From the NCBI GenBank assembly GCA_014238335.1, contig JABABI010000041.1:1-64000 (forward strand): a stretch of DNA of 64,000 bases, written 5' to 3'. The notes under the pieces were generated by a model, which searched no databases, was not told where the DNA came from, and saw only the letters and a list, made by a program, of their open reading frames with translations. This DNA comes from Fuerstiella sp. GTDB taxonomy: Bacteria > Planctomycetota > Planctomycetia > Planctomycetales > Planctomycetaceae. Positions 55,206 through 63,650 of this stretch are shown here, piece after piece. A program made the position numbers and the translations under genes. Each line of letters opens with the position of its first letter. Position 1 is the first letter of the stretch.

Positions 55206-55609
55206 ACGTCGACGATTCTGAGTCTTGTCGTATGGATTGTCGACGCCAGGCCTGGTGTTGCCGCGGAAACCGTCAGCTGAAGTGTGTTGAATTCGTTCAG
55301 CAACTCGTCCACGCGGAAATGACTGGTCACGGAAGACGGCAGCTGTTCCTCACGTTCAACGGTGCTGGCGGAATGTTGGCAGTCGTTCAATACAATTTGA
55401 CCGACTTCGTGGTCCGCGGCCACGATGATGCTGACCACCGATGATGGCTCCAGACCGCTCGGTTTGTGAAACCTGCGTCGAACCCGAACGACTGCCGTAG
55501 CAGAGATTTCATCCTGCGCTGCATCGAATGGCAGAACACAGCGATTCCACATCGAGCCGTCATCGGTGGAAAACTCCCACGGACCGGCCAGTCGAATTTC
55601 GTGTGGCAT
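55202..55609 (-). CDS. Small beta-sandwich protein, GH2 sugar-binding-like, unknown
   Basis: 135 residues without a signal peptide. The sequence (LAGPWEFSTDDGSMWNRCVLPF at the start, VRRRFHKPSGL, NDCQHSAS, VDELLNEFNTLQLTV) resembles the N-terminal jelly-roll of family-2 glycoside hydrolases, which binds sugar, but no catalytic part is present. It starts 36 bases after the Gfo/Idh/MocA gene, suggesting one transcript. Its stop codon shares bases with the opposite-strand anti-sigma stop. Confidence 0.6.
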   Translation of the reverse strand: MPHEIRLAGPWEFSTDDGSMWNRCVLPFDAAQDEISATAVVRVRRRFHKPSGLEPSSVVSIIVAADHEVGQIVLNDCQHSASTVEREEQLPSSVTSHFRVDELLNEFNTLQLTVSAATPGLASTIHTTRLRIVDV

Positions 55610-55645
55610 AAGACTTAATCCGCAATGGAAGCCGACAGCAGTGTG

Positions 55646-56815
55646 TTACCAGTCCTGCCACTGTGAATTTGAGTCATTGCTGTCCAGACATCGCGTCATA
55701 AAACGGACTCCCGCGTAACCGTCCTGGACCGATGGATAAAGTGACAAAGACCGATCGAAGGCTTCGCCCGCGTTGACTCGCCGCATATCCGCAAATGCGT
55801 CGCGATAGACATTGGCAAATGCTTCAAAGAAAGCTTCGGGGTGTCCTCCCGGAAGTCGACAGGCAGCAATCGCCGTTGGTGCAGCGTGCGCCGCGTTCGG
55901 GTCACGTTCGTAGATCCGAACCGGTTTCCCCAGCGACCTGACGTACAACTGATTTGGTTCTTCCTGACACCAGGTAAGCGCCGCTTTGGTGCCATCGACC
56001 TCGATTGACAGGTCGTTCAGTCGCCCGTGCGTCACCTGGCTCCACGTGATCATCCCTGTGCCTCCCTGGCGGAACCGAATCATCGCATGGCCATAGTCAT
56101 CAAGTTCATGGTGATCAGAGATTGACTGCATGCTGCTTAGCAGTTGTTCGGGTTCAAGGCCTGTCACAAAGCTCGCCAGATGGAACGCATGTGTTCCCAC
56201 GTCGCCCAGCGATCCGGCTCGACCATTTCTGCGGGGATCTGACTTCCATGCTCCGCGGTCCTGCTGTGCTCCAGGTACCATCCCGTGCATCCAGCCCTGC
56301 ACATAGGTGGCTCGCACAGCGATTATCTCACCCAGTTCTCCGCTGGCGATCATCTCACGCGCCTGGCGCATCAGCGGGTAGCCGGAATAATTGTGAGTCA
56401 GCGCAAACACTCGCCCCGTCTGCTGAACGGCGGTCACCATCTGCTGCGCGTCGTTCAGATTAATGGCCATGGGCTTGTCGCAGACGACATGGAAGCCGGA
56501 CTCCATCGCTGCACAGGCGATTTCGCAATGGGTAAAGTTGGGCGTCGCGATGGACACGAAATTGACACGTTCGTCCTTCGGTCGGCGGCTCTCAGCTTCC
56601 AGCAGTTCCCGCCAGGAGCCGTAAGCGCGATGCGTCGGAATGCCAAACTCGGCTGCCGCCTGCCTCGAACGCTCAGCATTGGACGATAATGCCCCGGCGA
56701 CCAAAACGGCTTCACGGTCCAGCGTCGCTGCCGTCGCGTGAACTTTTCCAATAAAACCAGCTCCGCCGCCACCAATCAACGCCATACGAAGTGGTTTGCT
56801 GCGAACTTCTGTCAT
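55646..56815 (-). CDS. Gfo/Idh/MocA-family oxidoreductase
   Basis: 389 residues. An N-terminal Rossmann domain (MALIGGGGAGFIGKVHATAATL) is followed by VSIATPNFTHCEIACAAMESGFHVVCDKPMA, the EKP-type motif in which Lys contacts the sugar (here CDKPMA), and by the C-terminal substrate domain with GSLGDVGTHAFHLASFVTGLEP containing the His/Asp region. These enzymes interconvert sugars, inositols and sugar acids with NAD(P). It precedes a small GH2-like beta-sandwich gene by 36 bases. Specific substrate cannot be assigned. Confidence 0.9.
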   Translation of the reverse strand: MTEVRSKPLRMALIGGGGAGFIGKVHATAATLDREAVLVAGALSSNAERSRQAAAEFGIPTHRAYGSWRELLEAESRRPKDERVNFVSIATPNFTHCEIACAAMESGFHVVCDKPMAINLNDAQQMVTAVQQTGRVFALTHNYSGYPLMRQAREMIASGELGEIIAVRATYVQGWMHGMVPGAQQDRGAWKSDPRRNGRAGSLGDVGTHAFHLASFVTGLEPEQLLSSMQSISDHHELDDYGHAMIRFRQGGTGMITWSQVTHGRLNDLSIEVDGTKAALTWCQEEPNQLYVRSLGKPVRIYERDPNAAHAAPTAIAACRLPGGHPEAFFEAFANVYRDAFADMRRVNAGEAFDRSLSLYPSVQDGYAGVRFMTRCLDSNDSNSQWQDW

Positions 56816-57009
56816 GCCAGATAAACTTTTTTCCAGAAGGTTTCATCCAGGTCCACGCGGATGACACCGGGGTGCCACAGGATATTCGAATGTAAATACG
56901 TCTCCACGTTCACTAGTGGATTTTGGTGTCCCCGGAAATTTTTCAGGCGACCAAGTGTGTCGTCTGGCCCCACGCGTGTACCTGCGTCTGGCGAACTGAA
57001 CGACAGACT

Positions 57010-57615
57010 TCAGCTGCCGCATCCCCCTCCCCCTGATCCGCACCCGCCACCTCCACTACCGCAACCACCGCCAGACGGCTGGTGTACGATGCCGTCTGCC
57101 TCGACGGGTTGCACATGAACGATTCCGAGACCTGCCGCCGCAGCCAGCAGGGCCAGGCGCGTTGTTTCTGCATTCTGCCCGTTCAGGACGTACAGAATCA
57201 GACTTTGCCCATCCAGCGTCCATTCAAGATCGATTAGCTGTAGTTCCAGGTCCCAGTCACTGACTCGGACCTGCCAGTCGAAGAACTCACCGTTCGCTTT
57301 CTGTCGGTTTACAACAAACTCGTCTTCGTCTGCCGAATTCGACAGCCGCAACAGTTGTCCCGTCAACGCGGTGTCATTGCTGGCCACGGCTTTGCTGACG
57401 AGTTCCAGCAGCAGCCCGGTCTCGGTCCCGCGATCGGTTGCCACAACAACTCGCACGCCGTGCACCGATCGTGGGGCCAGCGATTCCTGGATTTCCTTCG
57501 ACACGGAAAATCGTGCGACCTGAGGCACCACGCCGTATCGGACGAGCGCGACAGCTGCCGGCGAATTCTCATGTTCCGGCGATGATTTGGCGTCTTCAGT
57601 ATTCCTGCTGATCAT
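57010..57615 (-). CDS. PSP1-like (RicT-related) protein with Gly/Cys C-terminal repeats
   Basis: 201 residues. The core resembles PSP1/RicT: VRYGVVPQVARFSV near 28, GVRVVVATDRGTETGLLLE near 54, and WDLELQLIDLEWTLDGQSLILYVLNGQ at about 120-146. RicT-type proteins bind iron-sulfur clusters in RNA maturation complexes in Bacillus. The last 22 residues are three GGGCGSG-type repeats, each with one Cys. The tail could bind metal or be a flexible tether. No partner gene is nearby; the ATG at 57615 is used. Confidence 0.7.
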   Translation of the reverse strand: MISRNTEDAKSSPEHENSPAAVALVRYGVVPQVARFSVSKEIQESLAPRSVHGVRVVVATDRGTETGLLLELVSKAVASNDTALTGQLLRLSNSADEDEFVVNRQKANGEFFDWQVRVSDWDLELQLIDLEWTLDGQSLILYVLNGQNAETTRLALLAAAAGLGIVHVQPVEADGIVHQPSGGGCGSGGGGCGSGGGGCGS

Positions 57616-58202
57616 ATCGTCATCAAATCTTCACTGGGCTATGTACAAAGCGGTAGTGTTTCGCGGATCTGTCACATCAAACAACGACACACTGGGGGAC
57701 GTCTGCCCGGATTACCCGATCGTATCCCCTGCTGCACCGCTTTTTCCTGCTCGATCCTACTCGCACGCTCGCCTGCTGCCCAGTCATAGCATCCCGGCTT
57801 CCGCTGAATGGGTGCATCCGATCGCTGGAGGGGCCGCGCCGCTCTGATTTTGCTCCTCTTCCCCGCGTTGTTCGTTGTCCTGCGAATCGGTCTGCAAGCG
57901 GGCAAAGGAATGCCTGTCGGCTTCCCGTTCAACACCCGCCAGCCAACGAATGCACCCCCACTGAAGGCGCTCCGGATTCCGGCATTCCGGCTGTGCGACA
58001 TCTGCCCTCGCAAAATTCGAGAGAAATCCTGTTTTCGGCCCCGGCCGGACGGTTAGGTTCGCGTTTTTTTCTAGATGAACAGTTCAGAACAATTAGACGC
58101 TGAAATGACATCATATATGCGGCCCCGCGTGGGACTGGCCAGACAGGGGCCACTAATATACTACGAAATTCACTCGCTATACAACAGATTTGGAGAGAAT
58201 TC
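57616..58202. other. Gene-free divergent region, 587 bases
   Basis: No convincing gene lies between the PSP1-like protein and tdh; small open frames on both strands (for example 57808-58056) have atypical composition and no start signals. The right end contains the tdh promoter elements. A short direct repeat of ATTCCGGC occurs twice near 57975-57990. Confidence 0.5.
58121..58162 (+). promoter_or_regulatory. tdh promoter with nested inverted repeats
   Basis: GGCCCC (58121-58126) and GGGGCC (58146-58151) are inverted arms around a palindromic CTGGCCAG (58135-58142). A -10-like TATACT follows at 58157-58162. No consensus -35 box is present; the nested repeats occupy that position. Transcription would start near 58169, 34 bases before the GTG. 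Confidence 0.45.
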
Positions 58203-59225
58203 GTGAAAGCGCTGGTTAAGAAGGATGCGACGCAGGGGCTGTGGCTGGAAGATGTGCCCGAGCCCAATGTAGGCGTCAATGACGTCCTGATCAAAGTCGA
58301 CCGCACCGGGATTTGTGGAACAGACGTCCACATCTATCAATGGGACGAGTGGGCGCAAAACACGATTCCGGTTCCCATGGTCGTCGGTCACGAATTCGTG
58401 GGCGAAGTTGTCGACGTGGGCTCGAACGTGCTGGATTTTCACTCTGGTGAGGTCGTGAGCGGAGAAGGACACGTTGTCTGCGGTCGCTGTCGCAACTGCC
58501 TGGCCGGACGGAGGCATCTGTGCAACCGCACCGAGGGCATCGGCGTCAACCGACCGGGCGCATTTGCTGAGTATATTTCTTTGCCAATGACAAACGTGTG
58601 GCATCACGCTGATGATATTGATCGGGACATCGCTTCAATCTTCGATCCCTTTGGTAATGCGGTCCACACAGCTCTTTCGTTTCCGGTACTGGGCGAAGAC
58701 GTCGTGATCACCGGCGCCGGACCAATCGGTCTGATGGCGGCCGCGGTGGTCCGCCATGCCGGGGCCCGCCACGTGGTCATTACCGATGTTAACCCATGGC
58801 GTCTGAATTTGGCGGAAAAGCTCGGCGTAACCCGAGCCGTCGATGTGCGTTCAGAGACGCTGACAGACGTACAAAAGCAATTGGGAATGGTCGAAGGCTT
58901 CGACGTGGGCCTTGAGATGTCCGGTAATCCGTCAGCATTCCGGGAGATGCTGGTCAACATCTGCCACGGTGGCAAGGTTGCAATGCTTGGCATACCGTCC
59001 GGAGAGATGGCCATTGACTGGAATACAGTTGTGTTCAACATGCTGACCATCAAGGGTATCTATGGTCGCGAGATGTACGAAACGTGGTACAAGATGACCG
59101 TCATGTTGCAAAGTGGCCTGGACATCAATCCGGTGATTACGCACCGGATGCCGTACTTTGATTTTGAGGAGGGCTTTCAAGCCATGATTTCGGGCGAGTC
59201 CGGCAAGGTGATTCTGAAATGGTAA
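58203..59225 (+). CDS. tdh: L-threonine 3-dehydrogenase
   Basis: 340 residues, the usual Tdh length. It is a zinc-dependent medium-chain dehydrogenase: GICGTDVHIYQWDEWAQNTIP (catalytic zinc Cys and His), GHEFVGEV, the structural-zinc Cys set GHVVCGRCRNCLAGRRHLC, and the NAD fold GAGPIGLMAAAVVRHAGARHVV. GVNRPGAFAEYISLP and WNTVVFNMLTIKGIYGREM are Tdh-specific stretches. It oxidises L-threonine to 2-amino-3-ketobutyrate. A GGAGAG (58192-58197) five bases before the GTG supports the start. The kbl ligase partner is not adjacent. Confidence 0.95.
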   Translation: MKALVKKDATQGLWLEDVPEPNVGVNDVLIKVDRTGICGTDVHIYQWDEWAQNTIPVPMVVGHEFVGEVVDVGSNVLDFHSGEVVSGEGHVVCGRCRNCLAGRRHLCNRTEGIGVNRPGAFAEYISLPMTNVWHHADDIDRDIASIFDPFGNAVHTALSFPVLGEDVVITGAGPIGLMAAAVVRHAGARHVVITDVNPWRLNLAEKLGVTRAVDVRSETLTDVQKQLGMVEGFDVGLEMSGNPSAFREMLVNICHGGKVAMLGIPSGEMAIDWNTVVFNMLTIKGIYGREMYETWYKMTVMLQSGLDINPVITHRMPYFDFEEGFQAMISGESGKVILKW

Positions 59226-59422
59226 AGCCACAAATTGCTCCAAAACGGCAATCGCGGATCAACCTCTCCTGCTGCCGGCGACGGTCTCTCGCTATTGTAA
59301 CATGCCACACCCCGGACCGACTTTAAAGCTGACGGTGGCATGTCGATCGCTGCCAGCAAACGAGCAAGGTGGATCTTCGTCTTGTTGCTGAATCGTTCTC
59401 CGTTTTTGCCCAGGAATGAATT

Positions 59423-60172
59423 GTGTCAGACACAAAGAAGCCGGAACTCCCCGAGCCACTGGATGTGATTGCGGTGGGGGCACACCCTGATGATGTCGAA
59501 ATTGCCTGCGGCGGTACTCTGGCAGCAATGGTGCGTCAGGGGCTGCGAGTAGGCATCGTCGATCTGACAGACGGAGAGCCAACTCCGCTCAGCCCGGGAC
59601 CCGAAGTCCGGCTGGAGGAGGCTCGAGTGGCGGCAGAGATTCTGGGGGTCCACGTCCGAGAGACGCTGGAGCTGCCCAATCGACGGCTCTTCGACGGATT
59701 CGAGGAACGAGTTGAACTGGCCAGGGTGTTTCGTCGCTATCGACCTACGCTCGTGATGGGTATTGCCGACAAGACGCCTTTGGCGTCACCAGACCATTGG
59801 CAGGCCATGCAGATCACGGATGCTGCAATTTTTTACTCACGGCTCACAAAATGGGATGAACTATTTGAAAACCTGCCGGTTCATCGTATTCAGAAACAGA
59901 TTTGGTATCCTTTGGGCCTTCAGAATCTCAGCCTTCCTGAAGGGGGAGGCCGGTTTGTCTCTGATATTTCTGATACTCTGGAGATCAAACTGGAGTCCAT
60001 CCGAGCGTATCAAACTCAGTTCCCGCCAACAAAACAACGGGTTTTTCAGCTGGTGGAGAGCCAGAATCGTCTGTTGGGAACCTCAGCCGGATTCGAAGCC
60101 GGTGAGATGCTCATCAATGCCACGACCTTAGGAATCCGCGACGTGTTTGGGACAATTTGTGGGACCAAGTAA
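59423..60172 (+). CDS. PIG-L/BshB1-type deacetylase
   Basis: 249 residues of the LmbE/PIG-L zinc deacetylase family. The zinc site AHPDDVEIACGG is near residue 19, with a later His in SPDHWQAM. LTDGEPTPLSPG and LELPNRRLFDG match the BshB1 subgroup, which removes acetyl from N-acetylglucosaminyl-malate in bacillithiol synthesis. The start is GTG with AGGAA upstream. bshA and bshC are not in the window, so a role in bacillithiol is plausible but unproven. Confidence 0.85.
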   Translation: MSDTKKPELPEPLDVIAVGAHPDDVEIACGGTLAAMVRQGLRVGIVDLTDGEPTPLSPGPEVRLEEARVAAEILGVHVRETLELPNRRLFDGFEERVELARVFRRYRPTLVMGIADKTPLASPDHWQAMQITDAAIFYSRLTKWDELFENLPVHRIQKQIWYPLGLQNLSLPEGGGRFVSDISDTLEIKLESIRAYQTQFPPTKQRVFQLVESQNRLLGTSAGFEAGEMLINATTLGIRDVFGTICGTK

Positions 60173-60248
60173 CGGTTCTACCGCTGCGGGCACTTGAACA
60201 ACTAGAATATAAGCGTCCTTCTTCCGAAGGATTTATCCGGATCAATCA

Positions 60249-60989
60249 ATGGTTTCCATTCGAACAGGCCATGTGAGCATCACGGGCAACTTCCGTGAGA
60301 ACAACGAAGACAGCTACGTTGTGGATGAATCGCAACGGTATTTTATCGTTGCTGATGGCATGGGCGGGCAAAACGCGGGCGAGAAAGCCAGTGCGCTCGC
60401 TGTCGAGTTGATTCCCAAACAGCTGGAGCAGTTGCTGAATTTCGACGGCGGGTCGAAGTCTGAAGTTGTTGACGCCATCGACCAGTCTGTGGACTACGCA
60501 AACTCAGAGATCATGTCGCTGAGTGAGGTCGATCCCTCTGCTCGCAATATGGGAACAACGGTTGTGTTCCTTGTCCGTGCGGGGGACAACTTCTACATCG
60601 GCGGCGTCGGCGACAGTCGCGTGTATCTGCTGCGGAACGGCAATCTTCAGCAGCTTACCAATGATCATTCTTTGACGCAGGCTCTGCTGGAAGCCGGAAC
60701 GATTAACGAAGAAGAAGCGAAGACTCACCGTTATCGCAACGTTCTTTATCGCTACCTTGGAACAAAAGACGGTTCGTCCGGTACCGATGCCAGTGAAATC
60801 AAGCCGGAACCGGGCGACCGATATTATTTATGCTCGGATGGGGTCACTGATGGTATCGGTGCCGATCAGATCCAGGAACTGCTTGTCTCGTCCGACGACC
60901 CCCAGGTCATCGCTCAGAAGCTGGTGGATGCAGCCCTTCAAGGTGGCTCACGCGACAACATCACGGGTGTCGTAGTCTTTGTGGAATAG
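60249..60989 (+). CDS. PP2C-type serine/threonine phosphatase
   Basis: 246 residues, the compact Stp/PrpC form. Motifs in order: GNFRENNEDSYVVDE (metal Asp), FIVADGMGGQNAGEKAS, GTTVVFLVRAGDNFYIGGVGDSRVYLLR, LTNDHSLTQ, LCSDGVTDGIGADQI and GSRDNITGVVVFVE. It removes phosphate from Ser/Thr of targets of Hanks-type kinases, which are abundant in planctomycetes. No kinase gene is adjacent. Confidence 0.95.
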   Translation: MVSIRTGHVSITGNFRENNEDSYVVDESQRYFIVADGMGGQNAGEKASALAVELIPKQLEQLLNFDGGSKSEVVDAIDQSVDYANSEIMSLSEVDPSARNMGTTVVFLVRAGDNFYIGGVGDSRVYLLRNGNLQQLTNDHSLTQALLEAGTINEEEAKTHRYRNVLYRYLGTKDGSSGTDASEIKPEPGDRYYLCSDGVTDGIGADQIQELLVSSDDPQVIAQKLVDAALQGGSRDNITGVVVFVE

Positions 60990-61045
60990 GGTGGCAGAAG
61001 AAAAACACGTATAAGCTGAAGACAAGTGGTGTCAACTCGATTGAC

Positions 61046-61057
61046 GGCACCGGTGCC
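61046..61057. repeat. 12-bp palindrome between convergent genes
   Basis: GGCACCGGTGCC is a perfect palindrome in the 196-base gap between PP2C (plus) and the sigma-54 activator (minus). It could be part of a bidirectional transcript end, but no T-run flanks it. Confidence 0.3.
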
Positions 61058-61185
61058 CGGCGTTTGCGCACGGACGACGACGTCTTTTGTCAGTTCAGGC
61101 GTTTTTTGTAACGGCCAGCGTAAACTCACCTCGTCGCGAAAGGCAGCCACTATTTTCCTTGCCAGACGGGTGCGGCCTGCAGTCG

Positions 61186-63195
61186 TCAATCCGCAGTTTC
61201 ACCGACGACTTCGGACATCTGCAGTTGTTTCATCTTGCGGTACAGGTTGGAACGATGCAGCCCTAACAGCCGGGCCGCATCCGTCATGTTGTTTTTGACC
61301 TGGTTGATGCTGCGGCGAATAAAGTCCTTCTGAAACTCCCGCGTGGCCCCGTCAAGGCCGAGCTCCAGTGAAAGCTGAGGACCGCCCTCTTGATCCGGAC
61401 TTAGAATAAATGCCAGATCGTCGGCGTCGATCCGATCATTCGGAGCAAGAAAAGCAACACGTTCCATCAGATTTCGCAGCTCTCGGATGTTGCCTGGCCA
61501 TGCATGTGCCTGAAGCCTGCGGCGGGCATCAGACGTCAGCTGCAGGCCCGGTCTTCGAGCCTTAGCGGCAAAACGACTCAGGAAATGTTCAGCTAACGGA
61601 AGGATGTCTTCGGGACGATCGCGCAGTGACGGCAGGTCCAGAGTGACGACACTCAGGCGATAGTACAGATCCTCACGAAAACGCTTCTCACGGACGGCTT
61701 CGGTCAGGTTGGAATTTGTCGCTGCCACAATCCGGACATTCACGGGAATTGCATCCGAACCACCGACCCTGGTGATGGTTTTCTGCTCAAGCACACGCAG
61801 CAGTTTCGCCTGCCCACCCAAGCTCATGTCGCCGATTTCATCCAGAAACAACGTGCCTCCGTCAGCAAGTTCAAACTTACCCTGACGGGAATCTCTGGCG
61901 TCCGTGAATGCCCCCTGCTCGTGGCCGAACAGTTCGCTTTCGAGCAGGGTTTCCGCAATCGCGGCACAGTTCATAGCCACAAACGGGCTGTTAGCTCGCG
62001 CACCCCCAAAGTGGATTGAATTTGCCACCACTTCTTTGCCCGTACCGCTTTCACCCAGCACAAGCACCGGCAGGTCAGTCGAGGCCAGGCGATCGACCGT
62101 GTCTCGCAGAGCCGCTATGGCAGAACTCGTACCTACAATTTCCACCTGACTGGTGACCTTTTCCGCCAACTGGTCGCGACTTCTGTTCAGCAGACTTCGT
62201 TCTCGCAGATTTCGCAGAGCTACCGCAGCCTGTGTTCCCAGTTGCTGCAGACAATCAACATCATCTTCCGAAAATGCGTGGCCGCCGTTGCGATTAATCG
62301 CTTCAAATGCTCCAACAATGGTGCCGTCAGAATCTCGCAGAGGCACACAAACCAGATTGTGAGTCCTGTAGCCACTGCGCTGATCAACCTCCTTGTTAAA
62401 TCGAGGATCGTCATAAGCTTCAGCCACCACAATAGAGCTGCCCGTCCGCAGTGTCTCGCCGACAATGCCTTCGTTCGCCGGCAGCCTCAGTGAACCATTC
62501 GTGACACCCAGAGCGGGCCGGGCCTCCACTTCGTTTCGTTTCTGATCCCACAGAAAAATACTGCTGCGATCGCAGTCCAGCAGACGGGTGGCTTCGTGTG
62601 CAATCAAGTCCAGCAGGGGCGCTGTTTCCTCGGCACTGGACAATCTGGACGCAATATCCAGTGTCGACTTTAGCCGATCCACCTGCCGACGTGAATCCGC
62701 CTGCTGAACCGCCAGCTTCAGTGCCAGCCCAAACGATCGCGCGGACAGCATCCCGGTTGACAGAAGGTCGTTACCGGCGTTTCGAGTTGCCCCCACAAAC
62801 AAGTCGCCAACGCCGTTCGTACGGTCCAGCGGAAAAACGAAGGAGGTCCACCCATTTGTGTCGTCATTCACTCCGGCCGCTTCGCGATCAAGGGACTCGT
62901 CCCACATCTGATTCATGGATTTGTCAAGCGAGTGACGACCATGCTCCGCGATCGTTTCCCAGGCAGGTCCCGGCACTCTGCGGACAACTGCGACCCACTG
63001 TGCAGCCAGCTCTGTGGCAACCTGGGGCAGTTCATACGCAAGGAAGTCTGACAGCGAATCCGATTCTTGCGCGGCTGCCAACTGGCGCCCGCAGAGCTGA
63101 ATGAGAGTGCTGCACGAATCGCCGCCAACGACCTGCACAGACTCATTCGAACGTGTCCATTTCGTAGCTGACAAGACGATGTTCCCCCACCACAA
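61186..63195 (-). CDS. Sigma-54-dependent GAF-AAA+-Fis activator
   Basis: 669 residues. A GAF domain is at about 165-320 (LDLIAHEATRLLDCDRSSIFLWD; LVCVPLRDSDGTIVGAFEAINRNGG). The AAA+ domain is at about 355-590: Walker A GESGTGKE, the loop motif written GAFTDA at 428-433 instead of GAFTGA, Walker B DEIGDM, and the arginine-finger region FREDLYYRLSVV. A Fis-type helix-turn-helix is at the end (NNMTDAARLLGLHRSNLYRKM). The family drives transcription with sigma-54. The start is uncertain: TTG 63195, TTG 63174 or GTG 63138. The GAF domain should sense a small ligand. Confidence 0.9.
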   Translation of the reverse strand: MWWGNIVLSATKWTRSNESVQVVGGDSCSTLIQLCGRQLAAAQESDSLSDFLAYELPQVATELAAQWVAVVRRVPGPAWETIAEHGRHSLDKSMNQMWDESLDREAAGVNDDTNGWTSFVFPLDRTNGVGDLFVGATRNAGNDLLSTGMLSARSFGLALKLAVQQADSRRQVDRLKSTLDIASRLSSAEETAPLLDLIAHEATRLLDCDRSSIFLWDQKRNEVEARPALGVTNGSLRLPANEGIVGETLRTGSSIVVAEAYDDPRFNKEVDQRSGYRTHNLVCVPLRDSDGTIVGAFEAINRNGGHAFSEDDVDCLQQLGTQAAVALRNLRERSLLNRSRDQLAEKVTSQVEIVGTSSAIAALRDTVDRLASTDLPVLVLGESGTGKEVVANSIHFGGARANSPFVAMNCAAIAETLLESELFGHEQGAFTDARDSRQGKFELADGGTLFLDEIGDMSLGGQAKLLRVLEQKTITRVGGSDAIPVNVRIVAATNSNLTEAVREKRFREDLYYRLSVVTLDLPSLRDRPEDILPLAEHFLSRFAAKARRPGLQLTSDARRRLQAHAWPGNIRELRNLMERVAFLAPNDRIDADDLAFILSPDQEGGPQLSLELGLDGATREFQKDFIRRSINQVKNNMTDAARLLGLHRSNLYRKMKQLQMSEVVGETAD

Positions 63196-63293
63196 TCAAA
63201 ATGACCGCAACTCTCACTCTCTGCGCCATCGAGATGACACGGCAGAAGAGTAAACACCTGAGCCAGAAAGTCAATTGGAAATCGATTGAGTCT

Positions 63294-63318
63294 CAGTGTG
63301 CCTCAATGTGACACACTG
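63294..63318. promoter_or_regulatory. 7-bp inverted repeat in the divergent region
   Basis: CAGTGTG and CACACTG are exact inverted arms with an 11-base spacer, 99 bases upstream of the activator start. It could be an operator for either divergent gene. Confidence 0.35.
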
Positions 63319-63457
63319 TGCCGAACAAGTCGATCACACGCCCCGGTTGGATTCTGAGGGTTGTTGCGAGGTGCTTTGCCGTGTCAGTTTAGAGAACTGT
63401 ACAGGTTTCGGTCGGCGGGAGTCCCCTACCGGCACTTTCTGCGCAAAGTCAGTGGAC

Positions 63458-63463
63458 TATAAT
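63458..63463 (+). promoter_or_regulatory. -10 box (TATAAT) for the sigma factor gene
   Basis: Perfect TATAAT on the plus strand. The hexamer at 17 bases upstream (CTTTCT) is a poor -35. The ATG at 63651 is about 180 bases downstream, a long leader. Confidence 0.4.
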
Positions 63464-63650
63464 CAGGCTCCCGGCCGATAGCCAATGGGGAAGCAGGCGG
63501 CGCAGACTCATACGCCTGAGTTTCCAGGCGTACCCAACCTTTGCCGCTGAAACTGGATTTCGGCAACGTCATGACGCTCAATCGCTGATTGTCGACCACC
63601 ACCGCGACGTCAAACGTTTGTCTTAACCCTCAATCGAATGCAGCTATTTC

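Larger units (their letters stand above)
63196..63650. other. Divergent region between the sigma-54 activator and the sigma-70 gene
   Basis: 455 bases without a credible gene. It holds the inverted repeat at 63294-63318, and a TATAAT at 63458-63463, which leaves a leader of about 180 bases before the sigma-gene ATG. Confidence 0.5.

Noticed and set aside
57808..58056. 82-residue plus-strand frame with one hydrophobic stretch before tdh
   Set aside because: The rest of the peptide is Arg/Pro-rich, it has no Shine-Dalgarno site, and it overlaps an equally poor frame on the other strand.
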